Assembly (NCBI GenBank): GCA_030407315.1
Contig: JALQPE010000775.1
Location: forward strand, 39,093 to 103,092
Origin: Asparagopsis taxiformis
Taxonomy: Eukaryota > Rhodophyta > Florideophyceae > Bonnemaisoniales > Bonnemaisoniaceae
DNA length: 64,000 bases
Reading direction: 5' to 3'
Under the pieces are notes generated by a model. That model saw only the letters and a program-made list of their open reading frames with translations. It did no database searches and was not told the DNA's origin. Positions within the stretch are counted from its first letter, which is position 1, and every line of letters starts with the position of its first letter. The position numbers and the translations under genes are program-made. This document shows positions 20,612 to 30,103 of this stretch, piece after piece.

Positions 20612-21222
20612 TCATTTTAGATCATAGATCTTGAAATATCTTTTATGGTAAAAAGATACGTACTACCAGTGAGAATACACTCAAGCTATAGTTTTAAATT
20701 TTAAAAAAATCTGAGCTTTCATCTCAATATTACCAACAAAGTATGCAATGTTGAAAACCAGTCGTGACTGTCCTTCAAAACACGGCAGTCATCAGTTCTT
20801 TCGAGCTAAGCTGTCGAACAACTAATGGAAATTTTACATCTTGTTTTCCCTATCCAAGACGTATATCGACAAACTTCAATCATTCTTTGGATACTTCACT
20901 TCACCCCCAACATCTATATATTTTCTACGCAATGTAAGACTCCATTTACAACAATTTACACAGTACTTCATACCTCCGTCATCGACACTACAATTTCTTT
21001 ACAGAAATCAGGACGGAAGCAGAGTTGTTCTGCTATGGAGCTCCGTTATACATAGTATGATTTAAAAAAGCCCTACGAGTCTTCCTACTTGAAAAATGCA
21101 AAAAAAAATTAGGGGACAGCCTCAAAAAGTCATCATTTAAACACTGGATTTCCATCAAGTCTTCGATTCATACAATTTAAATTCGAGAATGATGACAAAA
21201 GAGATTCCTATCATCGTTGGAA
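20612..21222. other. AT-rich spacer
   Basis: AT-rich sequence with A/T runs near 20695 and 21100. It probably includes the 3' flank of the decayed transposase that follows. No gene supported. Confidence 0.5.
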
Positions 21223-21860
21223 CTACAAAGTAAAAAGCTTACTACCTTCTAGAACTGAAATCTGACATAGATTTGAAACAGCATGGAAAACACTTGAATG
21301 ATTTGAAAGAGAATGCCTGGAAACATCTGAAGTAGCTTTGAAAGCTTTGATTCGATCGTTCAAGGTTTCATGGTGGGCAAGATGTAGACTTGAGGTACGA
21401 GAATCTTTTCCTGGTGTGACGAGAACACAACGCTAATCGTTATAGCCTCTATCTCCTAAAAACACTTCTCCTGGAAGAAGTTCTTTTTCCAGACCATCAC
21501 GAAATATTTTAACGGATGGGTAGGATCCACAAGGATATGGACCGTTTACCCATACGACATGACCTGTAGAAGTGCTGAATCCTATTTCATATCGCAGACC
21601 TGGTCCCCTGAATTTTTGACTGTACCACATTGAATTGAACGGAGAAGGTTCTTGAATACGACAGTCAGTTCCATCGACGGTCATGACACAAGAAGTTTCA
21701 TTAGGCCTCACGCCCGAAAACCTTTCACCATCGTTTATCTGAAATCATTGGTTAGATAAGAATTCCTACAATATATAATGAGGAAGATACGTACCACTTA
21801 AAAGTTCGAAAAAGCTTCAATCGTTATCCACACCCATTTCCGAAAGGTTTTTCCTGTGGT
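21223..21860 (-). pseudogene. Decayed PIF/Harbinger-like transposase fragment
   Basis: The minus strand encodes the DDE-type nuclease core: VDGTDCRIQEP with the first Asp (about 21680), WYSQKFRGPGLRYEIGF, WVNGPYPCGSYPS, and DRGY with the second Asp. After a single in-frame TAG, AHHETLNDRIKAFK carries the expected Glu and the frame continues to a stop at 21223. An upstream piece (KTFRKWVWITIEAF) is joined through a 56-bp intron-like segment (donor GTACGT, acceptor TTTCAG, 21739-21794), but a frameshift just before the donor makes the join imperfect. The N-terminal helix-turn-helix part is missing, cut off at the start of the LTR region. Inactive remnant. Confidence 0.8.
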
Positions 21861-21965
21861 GCAATACCACGTGGCGGTACGCCTGCGCGACGTGTAATGT
21901 CGCAAAATTCGTAATTTATTGTCAAATTTTATTTTTCATAAGTGGTCTAATTTTTCGCACCACAG

Positions 21966-23092
21966 TGAATCACTGGGCACAACACACGTGTAACCAGTGG
22001 TACACTTTTATGTACACTGACACTAACTGTTGTACAACACACTCACACTGCGTGGACCGCGCTGGCCATGCAACCCACTTAGGGTTTTTCCGACCGCCCT
22101 ACTGTACCAGTATTTAGCCTATCCCCTGACAACCGTAGAAGTTCACTTAGGGCTAACCACCGTGCTTTAACATAGTATTTATTTTACGGCGGATCGCCCA
22201 GTTCTTCGATTGTAAAGCGCCGGAAGTTCGGTTGTCATTTTGCTCCCAAGGTGCGTTTCGCCGTCTGAGTCAGCCTGCTTCTCCCTTGGCTATAGTACTT
22301 GGCACCCTTCCGGTACCCGTTCGTCGCTGATCCAGCGTTTGCACTTGGCACTCCACCCGCTGTATCAGCATTATCCCTTACCACGCGCGACCTGTGGCGC
22401 GCGTGCCCCTCTATCAGGAGTCTTCAGCCTCTTGGTGTACCACCGGACCTGATCGTGTCGCTTCGATCCCATCCTGCGGATCGCAGTAACTGTTTTCCTA
22501 CTCAGCCTGTGGCTATAGTGCGTGACACAAGTACGGCCCTACTCTTACCGCTGTACCAGCGCCTCTGGCATCGCCATCTCGCTGTATCAGCTTCTCCTCT
22601 GCCCTTCCAGGGTCTCTTACCTGCACGTGCCTCTCGTGGTTCACGTGCCCATTCACCCCTTTTCCACCTATCAGGTACCCTCATCTGCTTGTAGACCACC
22701 ATTAAAGCTGTATCAGCTCCCCTTCATTTCCTTCTCGACCGTTGGTCATTCCCCTCACACACTAAGTGTCCGTTGACACCCGGTGTATCACCCGTCACAC
22801 AGTACCACTTCAGTGCACCACTGATCCAGTGTTTGCGCTATCCCTTCTACCCCTTTAGGGTTGGCCTGACAAGCCAATCTCTCACCTGCAAAGCAGTATC
22901 ACTTGAACCAAGATTCTCGACGTACCGTCTGTGTGGCCTTACAACCCCACAGTCAAGCAGGCGATCCGCCTTAGCTCTACCACCTCTACCCTGAGCCTGA
23001 CTACTGAGACAGGAGGGCTCGAACACCTTGCGGTGCTTAGCCGAATCGGCTCTCTACCCTAAGTCGAATCGACAGCTCGGCATTGCACTACA
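21966..23092 (+). repeat. 5' LTR of Gypsy-outer
   Basis: The end is fixed by the primer-binding site two bases downstream and by a terminal CA. The start is approximate, set where similarity to the solo LTR at 12608 begins. The sequence is rich in short CTGTATCAG/CTGTACCAG motifs and CCCTTYCAGGG-like palindromes. Confidence 0.8.
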
Positions 23093-23093
23093 T

Positions 23094-23111
23094 TGGTCTC
23101 TCGACCTAGAA
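23094..23111 (+). promoter_or_regulatory. Primer-binding site of Gypsy-outer
   Basis: TGGTCTCTCGACCTAGAA directly after the LTR. It begins with the TGG that pairs with a tRNA CCA end. The same 18 bases occur in Gypsy-inner. The implied tRNA 3' end keeps the expected C61 position, but the tRNA is not identified. Confidence 0.8.
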
Positions 23112-23139
23112 TCTTGACCAAGTTCATCTGATACTCAAG

Positions 23140-24314
23140 ATGGTTCCGCCCAAGGCCGGAACGTCGAAAGCCTCGACACGAGCAGGATTGCTGTCGGTTC
23201 GACGACTGGAAAACTGGAAGCTCGAAACGATGCTTTGGGATCCGCGGCTGTACCAGCCCGTAGTCCAGAACTAGCCACAATGGCGAAGTGTCATGAGATG
23301 AACGAGAACCTTCGCGATGAAGTTCTGGAGATGTTTGATTCTGAATTTGAGAAGCTGAACCAGGAACTGGAAGCAATTCGGAGTAATTCCTTTGCGGTCA
23401 TCAACGAGCTGGCCGGTCGCCTTACCGTTCTTGAAGCCCACAAGCCAGGCAGTGATGCCAACAAAGACATACGTGAGCTCCGACAAGATGTCAACCAACT
23501 CCTCGAAGGTCGTAACAACCTTGCCTAAGAAATGGACATGCGGTTCACTCGTGTTTCTGACCGGCTGTCATCCTTGGAGATAAACAATGGTGTGGTACAC
23601 ACTGATGTTAAGCCAAAACTCGAATCGAAAAGCAAGCGCAGTGCGCGGAAGCTCGAGCATCAGCGAGTATCTCGCAGTTCTTATGACTCTCCAGAGTCGA
23701 CATCCGAGTCGGAAAATTCACCCCGGTCCTCAGGATCGGAACAACATGCATTCATAATGCGCCCAAGGAAGCCCGATCGTCCGCCTAAGACCCGCCGCTC
23801 CCATGGAGTATCACGAAAGATAGGTCCTCGATTCGCCGGTTTGAAAGAGATTCGGCCGACCAACCATCTCTATGATCATGTGTTGTCGTATCGAACCTAC
23901 CGTCTCGATGATACATCGTAGGGTCGCTCTTCCCGTAGCACAGGTGAGGTCCGTGACTTAATCAAGAGGATGGAACTCAAGTTGAGCAAGCATCACTTTT
24001 CTGGATCAGACCCCATCATGGTTCTTGATTTCTTGGCACGATTCGTGCGAGAAGCGAATATCCAAGAGATGTCGCAGGCACAAGCTTTCATTGCCTTACC
24101 TTCATTCCTCTTCGGGTTTGCCCAGAGTCAATATGGGTCAGGAGTGTGAGATGGTTTCACCTGAGGAAGGTGGTTGTCTCCAGCTGGCCTGAAGCAGTAC
24201 AATATCTTCTCCGGAACTATGCGCAGTCCCCAAACATTGGCAATGCTATTAGCGATTTGCGGAAACGCGACAGAAGCACGATGAATCGGAACGCGAGTAT
24301 GCCACCCGCCTGAA
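23140..24314 (+). pseudogene. gag: gag of Gypsy-outer, 5' part
   Basis: Starts MVPPKAGTSKAS at 23140 and shifts frame to 23235-23528, an alpha-helical segment (LEMFDSEFEKLNQELEAI). A TAA follows, then an Arg/Ser-rich part (23532-23921), another stop, and a capsid-like segment (KHHFSGSDPIMVLDFLARF) that matches the Gypsy-inner capsid motif FSGRNPITLLGFLAQ. The reading continues to the CCAGG target site, where Gypsy-inner is inserted. Multiple stops: inactive. Confidence 0.8.
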
Positions 24315-24319
24315 CCAGG

Positions 24320-24984
24320 TGTGGAACCACGTTAGTTCTAGAAGTAGCTGGTACGAGCCACGGACACGCTGTCCTTAACGAAACGAAACGAAACGAGCAG
24401 TCCACCCGCTGGTGTTTTGACTGTATTGTTAGGTAGGAAGGTAGAGTGGTTAGCGAGTAGACACGAGCGTCACGACGCAACAATCCACGCGAGGATTACG
24501 TTAGCACACGAGGTGGTACGTCACCGGAGGCGCTCTCGACCAAGCCCGGAGGCACTACACGCAATCAGCCTTACGTGCGGCGATGGGTAGGGAGTACGCA
24601 GCTCGACGGAGACGAAGCCTCGTTAGGCAAAACGTAAACGTAAACGTAGAAGTCAGTCGTAGACTAGAGCCGTTGCTCGATCGTTGTCTTGTCCCCTTTC
24701 CCTCCCGGCACGATGCCAATACCTATATAGCCACGATGGCATCGCTTTACAGTGTAAACACTGCTCGTAACGTCCCCGAATGGGAAGGGACCTTGTGGGT
24801 CACACGTAGGGACCCGTTGGTCCGTTGGCCGTTGCCAATACGTTCGTTGCACACGTGTGCAGGTTGCGCGCGCGCATGCGCCAGCAATGTTCGTTCATTG
24901 CTGTCGCCGGTCGTATCCGGCGAAATTCGAATTCCGCGGAAAAACGTAAATATTTGCAATTTCGGAATTGCCACGTATACTACA
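24320..24984 (-). repeat. 3' LTR of Gypsy-inner
   Basis: Nearly identical to 37135-37798, with one extra A in CTTAACGAAACG. It is preceded (in element sense) by a polypurine tract. In element sense it contains the TATA-like CTATATAGG (plus-strand 24722-24730). Confidence 0.95.
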
Positions 24985-24997
24985 CAGCCCCACCCCC
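24985..24997 (-). promoter_or_regulatory. Polypurine tract of Gypsy-inner
   Basis: On the minus strand GGGGGTGGGGCTG directly abuts the 3' LTR, the usual position of the plus-strand DNA primer. The same tract abuts the LTR at 63555. Confidence 0.8.
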
Positions 24998-25363
24998 ACA
25001 CGTGGACGTCCCGGCCACGCGAGGCCCGTCAGGACGCGCCTGAGACACGGGGCCGTGGCGCCTTTTCGGGTACAACTGCGGACGTGGCAGTTGTCCCGAA
25101 AAATCTCGTTGAAACGTACATGGCCCGGTTGGCTGATCGAATCGCCACGGCGCCGGAGCGCGCGCGTGCGCTCCGGCTCTTTCGTAATCATCGCGGCCCG
25201 CCCGTTGGCGTCGTACGTCAATGCCTCGCTTAGGCGTTTTCCTGCAACGGATGCAGTGTCCAATTCCACCACGCGGGTGTGCTTCAATTCAGCGCGATAC
25301 GAGCGCAGGCCGCGGCCTTTTCGTGAATCTGCCAGCGGGCATGTCGACAACGGTCGTCCGAAG

Positions 25364-25373
25364 GATATTTAAG
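25364..25373 (+). promoter_or_regulatory. Candidate TATA box for the antisense ORF
   Basis: GATATTTAAG lies 207 bp upstream of the first ATG of the antisense ORF and on its strand. This hints at a promoter internal to the retrotransposon and separate from the LTR. Confidence 0.35.
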
Positions 25374-25579
25374 CGGCGGCTTAACGTGATAGCGATCGTC
25401 GCTCACCCTTCCTCTCACCATCGTCATCCAGGCCGTTGCCTTTCGTTCTCCCTTATCCTCTTCCCCCGCTGGGTACTACTACCTCCGTTCCTTTCGTTCT
25501 CTTGTTCCGTTTAGCCCGCGTGGCTCTCGTCGTCGTGCTCGTTGCACTCGTCGTAATTATCGTGTACAGCGTAACCACG

Positions 25580-27808
25580 ATGGTTACGACTCGCAGTACC
25601 GATGCTAACACCCCGCGGCCCGCCGGCTCTGCTGGAGGTGGAGCGAGAAACCCTTCGCAGGGCGCTCCCTCCCTCGTCGGGGCCGGTGCGCCGCCAGCGA
25701 CGGAAGCGTCCGTCGCGCCCGCCCCATCCGTTAGGGCGGGAGAAGCCGTTGCTTCGCAGGCCGTCGCCTCTTCGTCTCGCCCGATGGCTCCGTCTCGCCT
25801 GGTGGCTTCCGTGACGCCTGCCGAGGCTGCTAGGGCCGTCGCCCCACGTGATGATGACGCAACGGCGTCCGACTCGGGGAATTCGTCACCCATCATTCCG
25901 GATGCCGCGGCCCCTTCGATGGGTGTAGCCGCGATGGCAGCGGCCGCTCGTTCGCGTCGTGCTGTGGCGGCGGCCCGCACGGGCGTGCCTCGTCGTGATG
26001 GCTCGCCGCGTTCTCCTCGCCAGGACCCCTCGCCGGAGGGTGGTGACCCCGTTGGGACAGTCGGCACCGCCTCACGTGGCGGTGCGGCGCTAAACGTAGG
26101 CGTCCTGACCCACGCGTGGGCTGCGTTGCCCCGCGTGGGTATCACGGATGACGATCTCGCCACGTTGGCTAGAGATCGTCTGGACGCCCGCGCGGTCGTC
26201 GACTATATGCGTTCCGCCGAAGATACGTGGGGGCGAGCAGCCGGGCGTCGTTTCGCCAACGGGCCGCCGGGATCGGAACGTTACCAGATCCCGGCGTCGA
26301 TACGTTGCGACCGCTCGTGGTTGCGTGACGTCAACGACGCGATCTACGTCGACCGTATGGACGCATACTTATGGAAGGGGACGCCCGAGGAACCGCCGTT
26401 CATCTCGGTGTCGTCCGTATTCGTATGTCCGCGGACACTTTCCGAAAGGCAACGTGCCGAATGGAAGACTGCTCTTTCGTTGAGCGTCATCTCCAAAAGC
26501 GTCGTGTCGTACGATGACCACTTCGCTCTCCGCCACGTGAACGCGGACGACTATCGTGTGTCGCACGCGTCAGCTCCGTGGGTCGTCCCGAGCGAGCTCT
26601 ACTTCCCGCCGTTGCCGGATGTAGTAGAGGAGTTTCCGTACCCCCGTGGGTCGTCCACGTTATTACCACGCGTGGTACATTATTTCACCGATGCCGTGAA
26701 GGACGCGCCTGCCCCCGTGAAGGAACGTTTCCTCATGGCCGTGGACATCGAACACGCAGCGATGCTCGCGTGCTCGCTGTTCGTGGAACGTCGTGTGTTC
26801 GGGCGCGCGTGCCTGCTGCCGGAGTCCACGTTGGACTTCCTGGCCGATTACGAGATGCTTCGTGCAATCCCGGTGGACGGTTCCGACACGTTCGTCTCCG
26901 TTACCAGCGCGTTGGCTGAGGTTCGCGGCGCCCTTGCGTTGGGGCCGGAGTATCGGGTTATACGTCCCGATTACGCAAGCGGCGATAACCAGGAGTTCGT
27001 CTCCGTTCGTAGCGATGGGGCTTACGTGCCGCGGGTCGCTTCCCGTTCCGAACGCCGTCGTGGCAATCGTGCCGGTTATTTCGGCGGCCTCGGGGGCAAC
27101 GAGCGCCCCCGAGGGACACGTTCTGGCCGTCGTGGCCGTCAAAACGAAGCGCCGCGTGCGCCGGAACCTCGAGAGGTCGTGCCACGCGAGGCTACGGAAC
27201 AGGGCAACGTTGCCCAGGTCGGTCGTCCGAATGTGGCCACGCCGGCCGAACGCGCGCCACGCTTCGTGAGCCTGGACGACCGCGTCTCCGATGAGGATGC
27301 CCGTCGGCTTCTCGGTACGTCGATGTCCGCTCCGCCTCGTGCGGACGGCTGGGTTATCCGTTCCCTCATCTCGTCCGTGGCTCGCGCAGCCGAAGAGTTC
27401 AGGGCCCAGACGTTGGACCTGACTGCCCGCTTGGCAACGGAACGCGCGATTTCGGAGCGTCTCGCCGCGGCGACTCGTAGTTACGCGCCGCCCGTTGGCG
27501 TTCGTAATGAACCGTACGGTTACGCGAGTGGCGGCGGCTTCGGCGACCCCGTCGGGTATGGTCACGCAGCGGCGTACCTGCCACGCGACCCCGCTCCGGC
27601 GCGCCCTTCGGATACGCGCAGTCACGGGACTGCGGATCCTTACGCTAGGGATCCCGCGTCTCGTCGCGAGCGAGCCCCCGTGGTCACGCAGACCGTCGAT
27701 CCGTACGCGCCGGGCTTCGTTCAGCCCACTCGCAGCCGCAGCCACGATAGCCGCGGCGAAGGCCCTGGTCCGTATGACCCTGCGGGCAAGCGTTCTCGTC
27801 GCTACTAG
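25580..27808 (+). CDS. Antisense ORF inside Gypsy-inner, 742 residues, unknown function
   Basis: It runs opposite to gag and pol, between pol and the 3' LTR. The first ATG (MVTTRSTDANTPRP) is at 25580; the frame is open about 144 bp further upstream with a hydrophobic stretch but no ATG. Residues 1-165 are Ala/Pro/Arg-rich and disordered-looking. Residues about 170-490 look folded and alpha-helical (for example WGRAAGRRFANGPPGSERY and VKERFLMAVDIEHAAMLAC). Next comes an Arg/Gly-rich, probably nucleic-acid-binding stretch (SERRRGNRAGYFGGLGG). A short helix (AEEFRAQTLDLTARLATE) and a Tyr/Gly/Pro-rich tail ending GKRSRRY follow. There is no Cys-His knuckle, protease or polymerase motif. Codons have the same C/G-third-base bias as gag and pol. 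The layout is gag-like, but I cannot claim homology. Confidence 0.75.
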   Translation: MVTTRSTDANTPRPAGSAGGGARNPSQGAPSLVGAGAPPATEASVAPAPSVRAGEAVASQAVASSSRPMAPSRLVASVTPAEAARAVAPRDDDATASDSGNSSPIIPDAAAPSMGVAAMAAAARSRRAVAAARTGVPRRDGSPRSPRQDPSPEGGDPVGTVGTASRGGAALNVGVLTHAWAALPRVGITDDDLATLARDRLDARAVVDYMRSAEDTWGRAAGRRFANGPPGSERYQIPASIRCDRSWLRDVNDAIYVDRMDAYLWKGTPEEPPFISVSSVFVCPRTLSERQRAEWKTALSLSVISKSVVSYDDHFALRHVNADDYRVSHASAPWVVPSELYFPPLPDVVEEFPYPRGSSTLLPRVVHYFTDAVKDAPAPVKERFLMAVDIEHAAMLACSLFVERRVFGRACLLPESTLDFLADYEMLRAIPVDGSDTFVSVTSALAEVRGALALGPEYRVIRPDYASGDNQEFVSVRSDGAYVPRVASRSERRRGNRAGYFGGLGGNERPRGTRSGRRGRQNEAPRAPEPREVVPREATEQGNVAQVGRPNVATPAERAPRFVSLDDRVSDEDARRLLGTSMSAPPRADGWVIRSLISSVARAAEEFRAQTLDLTARLATERAISERLAAATRSYAPPVGVRNEPYGYASGGGFGDPVGYGHAAAYLPRDPAPARPSDTRSHGTADPYARDPASRRERAPVVTQTVDPYAPGFVQPTRSRSHDSRGEGPGPYDPAGKRSRRY

Positions 27809-30103
27809 GTCGTTCCTAGGTTAGTTCGTAGGCCACGTCGGCTCTAGCATCGTATTGCTTCGTAAACTTCGTCTTGTTTCTTTGCGTAATCGCATGGCTC
27901 CGTTGAGCTTCGTAATTTGCGTTTGGCAGGTCGTCTGCAGGAGAGGAGGGGTTTAGCGTTAAGCCCCTCCCCACAATTTTTTTGTTGTGGCGTCTACCCC
28001 GTCGGGTGTCGTATGGCTTACGTAGCCCGTGGTTCGAGTTCGCGGCGGCGCGTGCCCGTTGGCAGGTTCGTATCACACGCAATTATTAAGCAAAGCGGCG
28101 GCGCGTAGCGGCGGCTTTTCGCTGCGAGTGGTACGTTAACCTCGATCTTAGAGCCCGTTGGCGCGCGTATCATTTAGTAACTAACTCAGGAATCGTTTCC
28201 GCCGTCGTTTCTCGTTCGAATAACCCCGTCGGGTGTCGCATTTCGTTGAGCATTCGAGCTCCTAAGCGCGTAGCACATCGGTGCCAATTTTAATTTGCTC
28301 CGATGAGCTTGGCGGAAAATTCGTCGAACGTCAGACCGACGTGCGCGTGAGTCGGTTTGACGTTCTACGCCGTGGCGTGTACGCAGTAATTCGTCGCAGT
28401 ACGTTGCGGTTTCGTTGACGACGTGGTGGCCGGCGGGCTTGGCTTTTCGTATAGCCGTTGACGTCATTAGCGCCGTCGCGCTTCGCGTTGCCGCGGCTTC
28501 ACGTTGGCCAGTGGCGTTATCATTTTGTAACTATCTCGGAATTCGTTTCCGCCGTCGTTCCTCGTGCGGATAACCCCGTCGGGTGTCGAATTTCGTTGAG
28601 CATTCGAGCTCTCTGGCACGTAGCACGTCGGTGCCAATTTTAATTTGCTCCGAAGAGCTGGACGGAAAATTCGCTAAGCGTCAGGCCGACTCGCGCGTGA
28701 GTTGGCTTGACGTTTCACGCCGTTGCGTGTACGCGGCAGTGCGTCGTGGTGCGTCGCAGTTCCGTAGACAACGTTTTTGCCGGCGGGCTTGGCTTTTCGT
28801 ATGGCCTTTAACACCGTTAGCGCCGTCGCGCTTCACGTTCCCGCGGCTTCACGTTAGCCGGTGGCGCAATCGTTGCGCTAGTCCGTTTCGCGTGGCGGCG
28901 TCGTTCGCCGCGGCGTCCGAGGAGCGTTTCGTTAGCTCGTTCGTTATGTGGTGCGACGTGCACCTGGGCATACGTAATGCTCGACCTTTACGCCGTTGCG
29001 TATTCGTTCATTCGACTTGCGAACCCGACGGGGACGCGATTGACGAAGTCGTTTCGCATGCCCGCGGGCGTTTGAGGCTGTTACGTGAGCCAACTTTTCG
29101 TCGGCTTGTTGCCTTCAGCTGTGCCGTTTACGTTGGCTACCAGCTTGTACGCCGTTGCGTATTCGTGTTTCGTTACGTGCGTTCGACTGGCCGGCGGGCT
29201 TTTCGCTTCCGCGCGTCGTTCGTTATGCCCGCGTGGCAGGACACCGTTGTGTCGTTCCGTGGTTGCCGTACGTGGCTACCGCGTTCGGCGTCGTGCCTCA
29301 CGATGGCGATACGGTTCGCCGTCCTTCGTCGCGGCCTCGTTGGCTCGTCGTTCGCACGCTTTACTCGCGCGCTTCGTGCGCTGAGACCCGTTGGTCTAAT
29401 TCGTCAGCTAACGTATAGCTTCGTTCCGCTTCGTGCGGGATGTTTCGTAATGAGGCCGTTGCCATCTTCGCCAGGGACGCGTCCGTCCTACGTCGTTTCT
29501 CCGCCTTCCGGCGTCACGTTGCCGTTAGCTCGCGAGCTGTTTGGCGTTGACCTCGTTGGTCGATGCGACTCGTTGTCAGCGGTTGTCCACGGGGACGTAC
29601 GATGGCTCACGTGATATGCCGAAATTACGAAATTTTCGGGGCACGCGTGTCCCGAGATTTGGCCGGATTAGCGCACTGTAATCGGCCCGATTTTTCGTAC
29701 CGTGCGTCCATGGCCCGCTGGCCCACGTATAATTTTTTCGCGCGAAAAATCTGACGTGTTGTCCGTCCGTGGCCCGTGGTGTCGTCACCTTTGCCCGTGG
29801 GACGGTCAACACTGTCGAGCCAGTCGTGGCTCTTCACATCGTGTGAATCGTCCGCGCGTGGACTCGTCGTCCAATCTTTCGTTGGCGCTCGTGCCTCCAC
29901 CAACGTATGGTGTCGAAAACGAAAAGAGCGACGGCTCTAGCACGCATCGCGCCCCCCCCAACGCAAGGGTGGACGTCCCGGCCACTCGTTGTGCCTTCGC
30001 TTCTCGTTCGTGCGGCTCGTCGCCTTTGTTGCATCGTGCAACGTCGCGCACGCGTGCGCTTAACCCGACGCTCGTGTGCGTTTTCGGGGGCCGTCGTGGC
30101 CTT
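27809..30103. other. Non-coding 3' spacer of Gypsy-inner
   Basis: About 2.3 kb between the antisense ORF and the end of pol, very rich in CGTT/CGTA and with no convincing gene. It includes a tandem duplication (28140-28860). The first part (from 27897) recurs at 63742-64000 in the third copy. Confidence 0.7.
28140..28860 (+). repeat. Tandem repeat, about 360 bp, two copies
   Basis: Two diverged units share GCATTCGAGCTC, CGGTGCCAATTTTAATTTGC, AACCCCGTCGGGTGTCG and CCGCGGCTTCACGTT, offset by about 360 bp. Internal duplication in the element spacer. Confidence 0.8.

Noticed and set aside
23094..23111. A tRNA gene at the primer-binding site
   Set aside because: Only 18 bases of complementarity to a tRNA end; no cloverleaf around it.
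24583..25233. 216-codon ORF in the 3' LTR and its copies at 37397 and 63155
   Set aside because: It lies in LTR sequence, reads across the LTR border, and is broken differently in each copy. No motif.
26663..27745. 360-codon minus-strand ORF in sense with the retrotransposon, under the antisense gene
   Set aside because: Considered as a possible real sense gene. It is very rich in Arg/Thr/His, lacks structure-like patterns, and looks like the complement of a GC-third-position-biased frame, whereas the plus frame is longer and more protein-like.
28583..29614. 343-codon ORF in the element spacer
   Set aside because: Arg/Phe/Val-rich translation of CGTT-rich DNA overlapping a tandem repeat. 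No ATG-anchored structure or motif.
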